DNA of 64,000 nucleotides from Selaginella moellendorffii (GCF_000143415.4 NW_003314308.1:692254-756253), one strand, 5' to 3'. Shown: positions 11,701 to 22,263, numbered from the stretch's first letter. The notes: a model not told the origin generated them from the letters alone. Numbers and translations: made by a program.

Positions 11701-12390
11701 TAGCACCCCAAAGTCATTCTCCGACGAGTTCACGACCGATATCTGCAGCCTCTGGATCCGATTCTTTTTCGCCGCCACCCTCACCACTGAAGAAACATTC
11801 GCACCGCCATCTTCAACTTCCATGCAGCAGTAGACCGCGTCGCAAAGGTCCAAGAGGTAGCGTATGAAGTTGCAAGAGATGTCACCCCGTCGTGCAGCCG
11901 AGAACTTCTTATCCGGATGCCAGTAGAAGAGCACAAGCTTCTTCTCCTCGAACAGAGCTCCGTAAAGTCCAGGCAGAAGGGAGTCCTCTCGAAGCTGTGT
12001 CACCGTCTCTTCCGGAAGTTGGCCGTGCTGCAGTAGAACTTTGGCCAGAATGCGTTTGCTCCCGTAGAGCCCCACCGTGGCTAGAACGGAGCTGTCCAGC
12101 CGAGAGAGATCCAAGATCCAGCGGCCGCTAGATGTTGACTTAACCGAGCCTGGCGCCACAGCGTTGAAGAAGGCAAAGATGTCCTCTCGATTGATTAGCA
12201 CCTTTTCGACGAAGCTCAAGTCTTGCTTGTCCGACTTTACCCCGATCAAGTTGAAAAGAGCGTTCGCTGGAGGTGATACCTGGACGACTTCCATCGGATC
12301 GCCAAGAACAGGAGGTATTTCATTGTCGACGTAGTCGCGCTCAGGATTCGCGTCCACCACCTCGAAATCGTCAGCCGCGCCTCCTCCCAT
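5701..12390 (-). CDS. Large GTPase (GBP/VLIG-like) with Cys/His-rich region and vWA domain
   Basis: Three exons, complement(5701-6455, 6514-8557, 8617-12390), with 58- and 59-nt GT-AG introns, encode 2,190 residues. The first ~1,150 residues are unrecognised. A G domain of the dynamin/GBP superfamily starts near residue 1180: P-loop GKQSSGKS, then a DxEG-type G3 motif (ILDFEGLG, about 1226-1233). A long Cys/His-rich stretch follows (CKCGQCFLRC, CxxxC and HxxxC clusters, about 1550-1890), likely binding several zinc ions. The last ~230 residues are a vWA domain with an intact MIDAS DxSxS start, DRSGSMG (near 1995), and an SDGDN loop. GBP and VLIG GTPases act in innate defence in animals; a role here is not shown by the sequence. 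A splice acceptor just before the ATG (TTATTTCAG) suggests a 5' UTR intron. Convergent with the PPR gene, 186 bases apart. Confidence 0.85.
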
Positions 12391-12836
12391 CGTACCAATC
12401 CTGAAATAAGAGTCTCAAAGCATGATTTCTTCTCACAGAATCCAGAAGGCCACGAGTTTGTAGAAGAAAGCTATAGAAAATTCCCCACGCAAAGCAAGAA
12501 CAAAGAATATCAAGGGATCCAAGCAGCCAAGCAATCTAGGCGCGACCGCTTACCCGATCAAAGCTTCGCTCGCGAGCACGATCACCAACGAATAGCACCG
12601 AGATCGAAAATATCACTTCGCGAATACGATCGGACGTGCCATCACGCCGCGCCACCGGGAGGAAATGCGCGATAAAGTCACATCGGGCGCCCTAAAGTTT
12701 TAAATATCGCATTTTACGCGGGAAAGCTAGTCGACATAAAATTTTTACAAGTTGCAATGGTATGATTTGACAAAACTGAAATTAAGGAATATATGCCAGG
12801 AATGGGCATTTTTCTCGCTTTTCTGCGTGAAACCAG
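12391..12836. promoter_or_regulatory. Divergent intergenic region
   Basis: About 445 bases between the minus-strand large GTPase gene and the plus-strand PPR gene. It must contain both promoters and the probable 5' UTR intron of the GTPase gene (acceptor at about 12404). No coding frame is supported. Confidence 0.35.
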
Positions 12837-14642
12837 ATGAACTTGGCTTCCGTTGTTTTCCACAGCAAAGATCAATCGACGACTGCTTCTCTGAACAAGC
12901 AGATTGAAATGTATGGGCGATGCGGGGACCTCGCACACGCGAGACAAATCTTCCATGCAATTGCCCACAAGGACGATTTCTCGTGGGTGATGATGTTCCA
13001 TGCCTTGTCTCGAAATGGCTGTCTTATAGACGCTAAGAATCTATTTGACTCCATTCCAGAAGAAAACTGCACTGTCGTCGCTTGGAATTCGATGCTCTCG
13101 ACATATGCCCGTAACGGGCATCTGGATCAGGCAAAAGCTCTCTTTGACCAAATGCCGGCGTGGGATATAATCTCGTGGAATACAATCCTCTCATTGTTTT
13201 CCACAATTGAGGAGTGCTTCGATAAAGCCAAAAAATGTTTTGACGAGATGGGCGAGCGGGATCTTGTCTCCTGGACTGTGATGCTCAACGCAAATGCCAA
13301 GCACGGGCATTTGGAGGATACGGAGAAGCTGTTCTTTCAGATGCCACAGAGGAATCTCGTGTCGTGGACGGTGATGCTCGTGGCATACTCCGAGAATGCA
13401 ATTGTGTCTTTTGCAAAGAGTTTCTTTGATGGAATGCCACAGCACGACGAGATCGCATGGAGCGCCTTGGTAGCAGTGTATGCCCGAGCTGGGGATTTTG
13501 TTCGCGCCAAGCAATCTCTGGATGCAATGCCCTGTGTCACAACCACGGCACTCAACGCGATCTTGAGCTCGGGAAGCCTGGAGCTCGCGAGATCCTTGTT
13601 TGATGCCATGCCTGGCTGGGATCTAGCGTCCCTGAACGCGATGCTCGCGGCTCTAGCGCGCGGTGGAGCGATCGACGAGGCACAGAGCTTCTTCTCGCGG
13701 ATGCCGCAGATCAATCTCGTCTCCTGCACGATTTTGATAGCCAGCTTCGCCGAGATTGGAGATCTGGACAGGGCGGCGTGGATCTTTCACGAGAGGATGC
13801 CGCGGCACGACACCATCGCATGGAACACGATGCTCAGTGCGTTCGCTTTGAACGGGTATATGGAAGAAGCAAAGGAAATGTTTGATCGATGCCCGTACGC
13901 TAGAGATCTCTTCTCGTACAACACTGTTCTTGCGGGAATTGCAACCGATATTGTGCTGTGTGAGATATTCTTTTCTAGAATGCCCAGATGTGATCTCGTG
14001 TCCTGGAATACACTTCTGTCAGCATATGCCGAATGTGGGCATCTTTGTTCTTGTCAATCTGTCTTTGAGGCTATGCCTGAGAAGGATCAAGTCTCGTGGA
14101 ACACAATGCTAGGAGCTATCTTGCAAATTGGAGACTTGACAATATCAAAGTCTTTCTTCTTTCAAATGCCTCTTAAGAACACTTTCTCCTGGAATTCTTT
14201 AATCTCAGCATTTGCTCTCAACGGGGATCTTGAACGAGCTAAGACCCTTTTCGATCAAATGCCGCTGGGCAGCGATCAGGCGTCCTTGAGTGGCTACCTT
14301 GCAGGAACTGCCAGATCAAAGCTCTTCAATCCTTCCACCTTTGAGATCTTCCACAGCGTCGCACTGGTGCACGGAGAGATCAACGAGGACTCCTCGCATT
14401 TCTTCGAGTCAGCGCTCATCACTTGCAGCCGGAGCGGTAAGATCTCCACTGCACGAAGATGGTTCCTCTCGATGATCGTGGATCACGGCACAAGACCCTG
14501 CAAGCATCACTACTGCTGCATGGTCGATCTTCTCGCGAGAAGCCAGTGCCTCGCGACCTTAGCAGAGAACCTTGTCCTCAACATGCCATTTCAGCCGGAT
14601 TGCATGGAGTGGACGTGCTTGCATGGAGTGGAAGTTCAGTGA
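12837..14642 (+). CDS. PLS-type pentatricopeptide repeat protein with truncated C-terminus
   Basis: Predicted organelle RNA-binding protein; one exon, 601 residues. It is built of ~31-residue S-type motifs with the pattern (D/N)xVSWNTMLSAxAxxGxxxxAKxLFDxMP, for example DLVSWTVMLNANAKHGHLED and DQVSWNTMLGA. Such runs of S motifs are typical of lycophyte PPR proteins. The C-terminus has a PPR-E type transition (KHHYCCMVDLLARSQCL, then CMEWTCL) but stops at once in LHGVEVQ, so the E domain is cut off. The stop falls in a short local duplication of ttgcatggagtgga at about 14601-14635, which may have caused the truncation. No clear organelle-targeting peptide precedes the first repeat (start MNLASVVFHSK), so the 5' end may also be incomplete. 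Confidence 0.85.
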   Translation: MNLASVVFHSKDQSTTASLNKQIEMYGRCGDLAHARQIFHAIAHKDDFSWVMMFHALSRNGCLIDAKNLFDSIPEENCTVVAWNSMLSTYARNGHLDQAKALFDQMPAWDIISWNTILSLFSTIEECFDKAKKCFDEMGERDLVSWTVMLNANAKHGHLEDTEKLFFQMPQRNLVSWTVMLVAYSENAIVSFAKSFFDGMPQHDEIAWSALVAVYARAGDFVRAKQSLDAMPCVTTTALNAILSSGSLELARSLFDAMPGWDLASLNAMLAALARGGAIDEAQSFFSRMPQINLVSCTILIASFAEIGDLDRAAWIFHERMPRHDTIAWNTMLSAFALNGYMEEAKEMFDRCPYARDLFSYNTVLAGIATDIVLCEIFFSRMPRCDLVSWNTLLSAYAECGHLCSCQSVFEAMPEKDQVSWNTMLGAILQIGDLTISKSFFFQMPLKNTFSWNSLISAFALNGDLERAKTLFDQMPLGSDQASLSGYLAGTARSKLFNPSTFEIFHSVALVHGEINEDSSHFFESALITCSRSGKISTARRWFLSMIVDHGTRPCKHHYCCMVDLLARSQCLATLAENLVLNMPFQPDCMEWTCLHGVEVQ

Positions 14643-15221
14643 CAATACAAAGAGTTTCGATCAGAGTTTCTTTGAAGATCACGAAGAGCACATAACTTGC
14701 TTTGAAGACACAGAACTTGCTCTTGGAGAAGGTAAAGATGAAAGTCATAAAAAAAAAAAAAAAAGTTTGTAGCGATGCGCATTATCGCGTCTTCTCGTTT
14801 CTTTCGTGGGACCACTGTGGCGAGGACAGCAAGAAAGAATCTGGCAGTGTGGCGCTTTACAAGTTCCTGACCGAGCGGCTGAGCCATCAACAGAGTTTTC
14901 TTCGCGAATTTCTCTCCGCAGCAGTCACGATGCACTTCAACTACTTGATCATACCGCTGCCGATCCTGGCTCTTCTCGTCATCGTCGTGGGTATCTGCTG
15001 CTACTGCCTCGGAAGACGCCAATACTAGAGCAAGACAAAGGAAAGCAACATGAGCATCGCTTTTGATCACTTTCGCTTACCTCCAAGTTGTAGCCTTTGT
15101 AGGATGAAATCAATAAGCAGCACCAGCAGCTAGTTTTCCAGCTGCCACATAATCTCCTCGTTTCTCCTCCCTGTTGAGCAGCGTTGTCTGATCTGCTGCT
15201 TAGTGCTGGAACTGTTCCAAC
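14643..15221. other. Intergenic stretch with poly(A) run and unassigned frames
   Basis: Between the PPR gene and the 3' end of the PPR-SMR gene. An A16 run at 14749-14764 lies about 110 bases after the PPR stop. Two overlapping frames look slightly protein-like: a plus frame at 14702-15028 ending in a hydrophobic helix with basic tail (ILALLVIVVGICCYCLGRR), and a minus frame at 14636-15070 with a signal-peptide-like start (FLCLALVLASSEAVAA). They are antisense to each other over the hydrophobic part, so at most one is real and neither has other support. Confidence 0.3.
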
Positions 15222-17612
15222 TCAAAACGCCGCTGCTGTTGCTGCTGATCCGTGCTGGAACCCCGGCGGAAGAACATCCTCGTCGCCTACCGGGAACGGC
15301 AGGTCCGGAGACGCTGGCAGTGGCATATCATCGCTCCCGACCAGCAGGAGCTTCCCAGCCGTGGTAGTACTCGCCTCCGCGGCCTCCTCCTCCTCCGGAG
15401 GGAGCTGCTGCCTCAAGATTCCCCTCACATGAGATTGCCTAAACCACTTGACGAAGAAGGAGCCCCGGCACCAAAATGACCCGAGGTCCTCGTCCTGGAA
15501 GATAAACGGCGAGTCCAGCGGCTTCATCATCGCCTCGATAGCTTGCCTGACGGCGATGGCGTCTGAGTCCGCCTTGCTCCCTGTTAGAATCTTGATCCTC
15601 TGAGGAACGAACCTGCGCTTGAGTATCCTCTCCCGGAACTTCTCCAGCGTGCACAGCACCCCGATGAGCGCCGCTCCGATGGACATGCTCCTCACCTTGA
15701 GGCACCACGTCAAGTCTCCCTGGAGGACGATGGAGTTCGGGTACATGTGAATCTGATAGACCACCTTCCAGAAGCTGCGAGCTTTCCTCTCCTGCCCCAT
15801 CACCACCAGATAGTTGAGCAGCACGTTGGTGAGGTAGCGTCGCGTCTTGAAATCCACCTCGGCTTCCAGCTCCGAGTAGAACGACTTGATGTAGTCGGCC
15901 AGACTCTGGCCATTGCGGTGCTTGCTGCTTCCCATGAGCCCGCACAGAAAGCTGTGCGCCGGATGCTTCGTCTCTCGCATGAAGCTCATGACCACTTCTT
16001 CGTGCTCCAGCCTCGAACCACGCAGAAAAAACTCGAGCAGCATGCAGTACGTCCTCAAGTCCACTGCCGAGCCCGGCCTTTGCATAAAGGAGAGCATCTG
16101 CCTCGCATGCTCCATGTCGCCACAGCTGAGAAAACCGTGGAGGATCTCCCGGCAGAGGCTGACGTGAGGAGTAAATCCATGTCCCGTGACCTTGAGAAAG
16201 AGCTCCCAGGCATCGGAGATTCTCTTGTCGTCCACCAGCTTGACGATGCTATCGTTGACAGCGTCCGCGACGTTAAGTCCCATCTCTTGCATCTCAAATA
16301 GGATCCTCTCGACGTCGTCATACTTTCCACCCTTGGCTACGGCTCCAACCACGATCCGGCAAGTAAAATGCGACGGCCTCAGTCCAACCCCACGCATCTC
16401 CCTGTAGAGCCTCACCGCAGTCTCGGCCTTTCCCGCTTGAGCGTGCTGCTCAATCAGAACCGCAAAGATGAGCGGCGGAAGCCACAGTCCCACGCCCCGC
16501 ATCCTCTCGTAAAACTCTAGAGCCGCGTCCAGCATCCCCGCCTTTGCATGAGCATCCACCAGAGCAGCGTAGATACACAGATTGGGCTTGTAGTTGAAAG
16601 CCTCCATGTCCTTGAAAAACTTGAGCCCCGTCTCCAGCCTGCCCGACTTGCAGTAAGCCTCGATGAGCGAAGCAAAAGTTCCCAGAAGTGGTCGAATCTC
16701 CAAGCTCCGCATCTCCTCAAAGTACTTGGTCCCGATCTCCAGCCTTCCCGACTTCAGCTGTCCCGCAATGAGAGCCGAGTAAGCCACAGCATTCGGCTGA
16801 TGCCCCTCGGCCTTCATCCTCTCGAAGAGCATGCAAGCCAGGTCGAGCCTTCCAACTTTCCCGGCGTGAGGCACCACCACCTCGTACCCGACCCTGTCCA
16901 GCGAGCAGCCAATCTTTTGCATCTCATCGTAGACCTCGAGCACCTTCTCGGACTGCCCCGCGTACGAGTAGAGGCTCATGAGTGTGTTGAAAGTGAAGAT
17001 ATCTGGGACACACCTCGAGTCTTGCATCTCCTTGTAGTATCCCCAGGCCTCGTCCAGCTTGTGAGCTTTCCCATAGACTTTGATGAGAGTGTTGTAAGCC
17101 ACCGTGGTCATGGGACACTTATCCGCCTTGAGGTCGGACAGCACCCTCTGGACGGCCTGGAAATCCTTTCCTCGTCCATAGGTGTTGAGAAGGATGGAGA
17201 ACGAATACGTGCTTGGGACGTACCACTTTTGCCTGCGAATCCATTGGAAGAATCCATTGGCGACGTCGGGCTCCTGGATGTTCTTGAGGACCTCGTTGAT
17301 GTGAAACTCCGAGGGCCTGATGTCCAGGAGCTGGAGCTCCCTCTCCACTTCTGGGGACCAGTATGGCCGCCTCACAACGTAGAGAATCTTGGAGATCAAG
17401 TCGGCGTTGCTGAGGCCGATCTCTCCCAGCTTGCTGGGGCGGAAGAAAGCCGGATCATCGTCCGCGCGCAGCAAGAAGCTCGGGAGCTCCTCCTTGTAGA
17501 AGAATCTCACGGGCGCCCAGATCACCCTAGAAGAGGCCTCTTGCCTGGCCGCATTCGCCTGGAGGAGCAGGGACGATGCTAACCTGGAGAGCGGCCGGCG
17601 GAGGGCGAGCAT
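15222..17612 (-). CDS. P-class PPR protein with SMR-like C-terminal domain
   Basis: Predicted organelle RNA-binding protein; intronless, 796 residues. An Arg-rich, acid-poor N-terminus (starts MLALRRPLSRLASSLLLQ) looks like a targeting peptide. From about residue 130 to 560 there are ~35-residue P-type motifs (VAYNTLIKVYGKAHKLDEAW; PDIFTFNTLMSLYSYAGQSE; PNAVAYSALIAGQLKSGRLE). Residues ~630-740 resemble the SMR (MutS-related) domain of plant PPR-SMR proteins: CLKVRSMSIGAALIG, then RFVPQRIKILTG, VRQAIEAMM and a last FVKWF. The LDxH and TGxG signatures of active SMR endonucleases are altered here (WCLKVR; TGSKAD), so nuclease activity is doubtful. The tail is acidic and Ala/Pro-rich. Architecture is like the Arabidopsis EMB2217 type. 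Good ATG context; 113 bases from the tRNA gene. Confidence 0.87.
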   Translation of the reverse strand: MLALRRPLSRLASSLLLQANAARQEASSRVIWAPVRFFYKEELPSFLLRADDDPAFFRPSKLGEIGLSNADLISKILYVVRRPYWSPEVERELQLLDIRPSEFHINEVLKNIQEPDVANGFFQWIRRQKWYVPSTYSFSILLNTYGRGKDFQAVQRVLSDLKADKCPMTTVAYNTLIKVYGKAHKLDEAWGYYKEMQDSRCVPDIFTFNTLMSLYSYAGQSEKVLEVYDEMQKIGCSLDRVGYEVVVPHAGKVGRLDLACMLFERMKAEGHQPNAVAYSALIAGQLKSGRLEIGTKYFEEMRSLEIRPLLGTFASLIEAYCKSGRLETGLKFFKDMEAFNYKPNLCIYAALVDAHAKAGMLDAALEFYERMRGVGLWLPPLIFAVLIEQHAQAGKAETAVRLYREMRGVGLRPSHFTCRIVVGAVAKGGKYDDVERILFEMQEMGLNVADAVNDSIVKLVDDKRISDAWELFLKVTGHGFTPHVSLCREILHGFLSCGDMEHARQMLSFMQRPGSAVDLRTYCMLLEFFLRGSRLEHEEVVMSFMRETKHPAHSFLCGLMGSSKHRNGQSLADYIKSFYSELEAEVDFKTRRYLTNVLLNYLVVMGQERKARSFWKVVYQIHMYPNSIVLQGDLTWCLKVRSMSIGAALIGVLCTLEKFRERILKRRFVPQRIKILTGSKADSDAIAVRQAIEAMMKPLDSPFIFQDEDLGSFWCRGSFFVKWFRQSHVRGILRQQLPPEEEEAAEASTTTAGKLLLVGSDDMPLPASPDLPFPVGDEDVLPPGFQHGSAATAAAF

Positions 17613-17725
17613 TGGCGAGGGCGCGCGCTCATCGCCAAAATCCCAAGCGCAGTGATAAACCCTAAACCTCGCAAAAAAAAAATCAAAATATGTTCCAGGA
17701 TATTCTTGACCTATTAACTAGGTCT

Positions 17726-17807
17726 CGCGGACGGCAGGATTCGAACCTGCGCGGGCAGAGCCCATTTGATTTCGAGTCAAACCCGTTAACCACTCCGGCA
17801 CGTCCGC
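17726..17807 (-). tRNA. tRNA-Ser (anticodon CGA)
   Basis: Minus-strand sequence folds as a class II tRNA: acceptor stem GCGGACG (17801-17807) pairs with CGTCCGC (17727-17733), discriminator G at 17726; anticodon arm TTTGA-CTCGAAA-TCAAA with CGA at 17772-17774; a long variable arm GGGCTCTGCCC as in tRNA-Ser; and a TPsiC arm with GGTTCGAATCC. No intron and no encoded CCA, as expected for a nuclear gene. Reads serine codon UCG. Confidence 0.95.
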
Positions 17808-17898
17808 CATTGGTGGAAAATCTCAAGATTTTAATTTTATATTCGTTTCTTGGTTTTTATTTTTTGTAATAAAATGAGAATCTAGGGTTCTAGCGCGA

Positions 17899-19556
17899 AT
17901 GGCGCTCACGGGCGTGAAGATCGGCGATGAGGTCTGGAGGAGCTGCCTCACACACGCGCTATCGACGGAGACGGAGGAGGTGATGGGGCTGCTTCTCGGC
18001 GACATCAAAGAGGTGAAATTCTCCCCATTCACAATCTCCAGGAGCTGGATCGACATTTCTTCCATGATCCATCCAGGACAAGAGCAAAGGCACGGTGGAT
18101 GCTCTCGTCTGGGGCGCTGTGCCGCAAGCTCGCTCCGATCGACGCAAGGATCGCGTGGAGACTACTCCGGAGCACCATGGCTCTGGCTGAGATATCCTCA
18201 AGGACATTATTTTCTTTCAGTTTGGTGTTTTTTCCTTCACTCTGGAAGCACAGATTATCTAGGACGATTGGAAACACGACCAGAGTTATTGGCTGGTATC
18301 ATTCACATCCGCACATCACTGTTCTTCCTTCTCATGTTGGTGAGTTTCATCTCCTTCCTGCGTATGAGAAAAAAAAAAAAGAAGTTTTCGTTCTTCGTTG
18401 TTGGTGTAGATCTTCGAACACAGCAGTCTTTCCAGATGCTGGATCCTGGGTTCATTGGAGTCATATTTTCCTGCTTCGACGACGACGCAAACATGGTATC
18501 ATCTTCTTTTGCTTTGCTCCTTTTCCTCATATCAGTTCTAACAGGTCGGTCGAGTTCAATCCATAGCATTTCAATCTACCAATGGTCGCCAAAGGAAGGT
18601 TTCGGGATCTTTTCAGAGTTCATCCGCTCAGCACTCCAGTTTTGGTTTTGGTTCCAACGGGGAACGGTCTTCCGTGGATGAAGCCTCCTCGTCTCTCTCG
18701 GTACTTGAGCATTTGTTGAAAGGGTCACAACTCTTTTCTTTTTTCTTCTTACAGACAGTTGTGGACATCAACTATACTCGTAGGATATCGGATTCGTCAA
18801 GCAATGAAATCGAGCAGCGGCTTTCGCCAGGCATCGAAGAAGCAATGCATCTTTCAAGTCTTGACATGAGGTAAATACCATTCTGCTCGTTCTGAAATTT
18901 TCCTACGTAAAACAGTTCCGGAGACTTTTCACGAAAGGAGATCCCAATGCAAGTAGTTCCTGTGTCCACATTCAACCTCGCCAATCCTCCTCCCGATCCT
19001 CTGCTTTCTTTGCAGCAGACAGTGTTTAACGAAGAAAAGGCTGCGTTTGAGAAAGCGATGCATCAAAGCAAACAGTTAAGTCATTCCTGCTCAACTTCTT
19101 GACAAGTTGTTTCTCTCTTTCTTTCTTCTTGGTTCTCTAGGGGGCAGCGAATCCATCCTTTGGCAGCTTCACACCACTGCGTGACACACCAGGCGTCCCT
19201 TTTGAAACTTATGGAACTCTGGTACTCGCAGTTTTTCTGTTTCCTTTTACACTCTTCATTCGGGTTCTTTCTCTAGCCTTGTGCCTGCAATGACGACGCT
19301 GTGGGACAACCTCCAGCAGAACAAAGCGCAGGTGAAAAATCTGTCTGGATCTTGTTCAGAGCGTGCGAAGTATTAAGTTTGCTCGTTTCCTGTGCAGATT
19401 GCGCTACTGCATCAGGAAGAAGCAGCGCTTGGCCTTAGATTCGATCGGCAGGCAGCCAGGAAACAAGCCGGACACGATGGCACGCGATGGAACTCAGAGC
19501 GTACTCAGCAAAGAATTCCCGATTCTGATCAACGTGTCCGAGGAAACACCGTATGA
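17899..19556 (+). CDS. BRCC36: BRCC36-like K63-specific deubiquitinase (JAMM/MPN+), reading frame apparently interrupted
   Basis: Zinc-dependent Lys63-ubiquitin hydrolase of BRCA1-A/BRISC-type complexes in DNA repair. Exons by splice signals and family match: 17899-18012, 18077-~18199, ~18263-18339, 18410-18495, 18545-18700, 18755-18870, 18916-19074, 19141-19221, 19277-19331, 19398-19556. Exon 1 encodes MALTGVKIGDEVWRSCL; the JAMM motif VIGWYHSHPH with downstream S/D residues is intact, and PGFIGVIFSCF follows. The C-terminal coiled region continues in frame to TGA. Two faults are seen. After RRKDRVETTPE the frame hits TGA at 18188, while the expected sequence (ALAEISSR) goes on in another frame, and the usual QLAAAS segment is missing, as if 3n+2 bases were deleted. 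And the donor after TCCTCAAG reads GA, not GT. Either this copy is a recent pseudogene or allele, or my exon 2 model is wrong. Confidence 0.78.
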
Positions 19557-20222
19557 CGTGCTCTTAGTTTCCGCAAAGAGATTGAAGAGGTCCCTTCAGT
19601 CGTAGGCAAGCAAAGTTTCAGAAGCTTCAACTCGGAGGCTTCTTCCGCTCGACGAGTTCATGTAAGCCTTTTGCTACTCTGATTATGGAAGTTGGATGTT
19701 GCAGGTCCAGAGAGGCTACTTCATGAAGCCCTCGAGAGTTCTCTTTGTCAGTGTGAAGCTTGAGAATTCTGCATGATAAACTCCTTCGGGATGTTTGTAA
19801 CATTTAAACACAATTAATTATTTAATAATCATGTTTAAGAGATTCGCCAGCCATTCCAGACCCAAACACGATCACCTCATTCTAAATTCTTCCTTTGTGA
19901 GGCTGGTGTGAGTGTTCTACAACAATAAGATCCCCAGTGTGGGGATGGGGGTGGGGGAGTTGAGGCTTTAGGGTGGAGTGGATGAGGAGTGGATGAGAAA
20001 ACACTAAATGCCATTAATTATAATTACATTTGCAAAAATGGAGATTGATTGTAAGGTTATTGTACCTAGTAGCATTTACTAAATCTAACTTTGGTGTGTT
20101 TGACTTTTACAGAAGAATTGTATTTTGCCACGTGCACTTGAATATTTTTGTTCAAAACATAGTGTCTACTGAATGTTTACTCAATGATAGCGGAAATTAA
20201 TTGCTAGGAAATTATTACACCA
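19557..20222. other. Gene-free stretch up to the Helitron
   Basis: Probable 3' UTR and downstream flank of the BRCC36-like gene, then AT-rich sequence. A short G-rich patch (ggggatgggggtggggg) lies at about 19941-19957. No coding frame is supported. Base 20222 is the T (minus strand) that follows the Helitron 3' end. Confidence 0.4.
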
Positions 20223-20252
20223 CTAGTATTTGCCCAGCCAATGCTGGGCAAA
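20223..20252 (-). repeat. Helitron 3' terminal hairpin and CTAG end
   Basis: Stem arms at 20229-20238 and 20243-20252 pair perfectly (10 bp, loop CAAT) and the element ends in CTAG at 20223-20226. This is the signal that stops rolling-circle transfer in Helitrons. Confidence 0.8.
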
Positions 20253-20455
20253 GCCTCTCAAACTCACAAATATCTTTGTGACCGAATTTGCTCACATTTC
20301 ACAATTTCCTTGTGAGATGATTCCTCCATCTTTAGCACTGGTCCATTGCTATCCATTGGGCCATAGAGAAAGTTAAAACATAAACAAAGTTTATTATAAT
20401 TTGTTTTTATGTTTTAAGGTGTAGTAGGACAGGAGTTAGTTAATATAAAGCTTCT

Positions 20456-21922
20456 TTATATACAATATTGATGGTGAATATTGATGAATTGAATGGAATT
20501 AAGCAACCTTGTGTGAGTTGTGTCAATTTGAATTGCAAGTTGTTGTGGTGATGTGCATCTTGAGAGTGCAACATAAAGCTGCCCATGGCATAATCCAATT
20601 ATTGGAGACATATTTCTCAGAAGAATAATTATACAACCTTCTTTTAGTATTAATTTATGTGGTGGTAGTCCAGAGGGAGTAATAGAGTTTAGAAATTCAA
20701 TTGGGAAATCTTCAAGGTGTTCAACATCAACAAAGTCAATGCTAATATAAATTTGAGGTGGACCTGGTAATTGAGAGATGATGTTGTTGTTAATTGGAAA
20801 TGTATCATCATTGAGAGGTGTTAAAATGGCTCTATTTGCTGCAATTTGAACATTTGAAATGTCTTCGATACATGGGAATACGAAATTAGTAATAAAGGTA
20901 CTTTTAATTAGTTCTAAAGGAAAAAGGATAAAATCAAGTGGTAAAATAGGGTTTTGTGTGTAATTATTTCCATCACTAACTTTCAATAGCTATTCTGCCC
21001 AGTTTGGGAACTTGGGGCCAAGTTGCATATTTGTTTGCAATTAGAACTTTCTAAATAGATTTCATAGACTATTCATTCTTATAGATGTGGAAACAATTTA
21101 TGCTTAATGACTGTGTGGGACAATTGGTAATGTTTGACAGAAGTCACCACTTATAACAATAACAATGCCATCGAATGGAGAATTGTTTCATTTCAAGTTT
21201 CGTAAGTAGCGGTCAATAGCTGAAAAGGCAAGTGTATGAACCATATTAATTTCATCCCAAATAAGCACTTGTATTGCTTTCATAAATCTGCTGGCACTAT
21301 TATTAGGTGTTAAACCAGAAACAGATGTATCATTAATTAGAATTGGTAACTTAAAGGTTGCATGGGACATTTGTCCATTGTGTAGTAATATGCAATGCCA
21401 TACAAACCATTTTTTTATTGTAGAACTCAAAATACTTTACCATTGTACTTAATAAATATGTTTTGTCAATACCGCTAGGGCTATCAATAAAATAAAATGG
21501 TTGGTATTGGTCGGGCACTTGACAATGGTAACAATTTAATTAAATATAGCTAATTGTTCAACATTCAAGTTTCTAATATGATGGTAAATTTTTATATATA
21601 AATGGTTGTAGTTTAATATTGGTTGAATAAAGGTATTTAGGATTGGGATAGGTAAGTTGTATAATTGATTTGTTTTACCATGTATTTTCATTCTTGACTT
21701 AATGTCTATTAGAGCAAGTTTATATTGGCATACAATATTTATTCTCCCAAAATCTTCAGAGAGCTGATCCTTAAAAATATCCCAAAGATATAATGGGTCT
21801 TGTGAATTGCAAAAAATATATATGAAAGTAAAAAGTTGACGCAATTGTGTAGGCATTTGAAAATTGCATGATTCTTGTAAACAGTTACCACTCATTATCA
21901 TCATCAAGAAGACCCATAGCAA
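20456..21922 (-). pseudogene. Helitron PIF1-like helicase remnants
   Basis: Three broken minus-strand frames (21536-21922, 21188-21430, 20456-20986) are consecutive parts of a PIF1-family helicase, the C-terminal half of the Helitron Rep-Hel protein. Recognisable pieces are VLIWDEINM (Walker B region, 21188-21430), and near the end LLRNMSPIIGLCHGQLYVALSR, which merges helicase motifs V and VI (LLRN.. and GQ.YVALSR). Stops and frame changes separate the parts, and sequence between motifs is missing, so it is non-functional. Confidence 0.75.
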
Positions 21923-22263
21923 TAGCAGCTTGTTAAAAGCTTTAGTAAGCTATATCATTAACTATTTTAATATTGTCGAAGGATGTCGCACCTCTTTTAT
22001 GAAGAAGAATATTACATAAGTGGTACAACTCGATATTTAGAGGAGATACTGAGTATAGTCGAGGAATAACCTTTTTTTTTCTCAACATTGCCATACATTA
22101 GCAGATTTATTGAAAACATAATGTAAAGGTATTTTAACAAAGGTATATTGTCTTGCATTCGGATAATGAATAATGAGTTCGAACCATTTTGTTAACATTG
22201 TTCTATTATGTGCTGCTCTTTGCAAGGCATTGTGCTCTAAGCCTTCTGTAAAAAATACATATT

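Noticed and set aside
12390-12836. Extra upstream PPR exon encoding a targeting peptide
   Set aside because: No open frame with a donor site in phase could be found in this region.
14636-15070. Minus-strand frame with signal-peptide-like start, and antisense plus-strand frame with a hydrophobic C-terminus
   Set aside because: They overlap on opposite strands, one includes a poly-Phe run from the A16 tract, and neither matches a family or has splice support.
16548-17582. 344-residue plus-strand frame
   Set aside because: Antisense shadow of the PPR-SMR gene.
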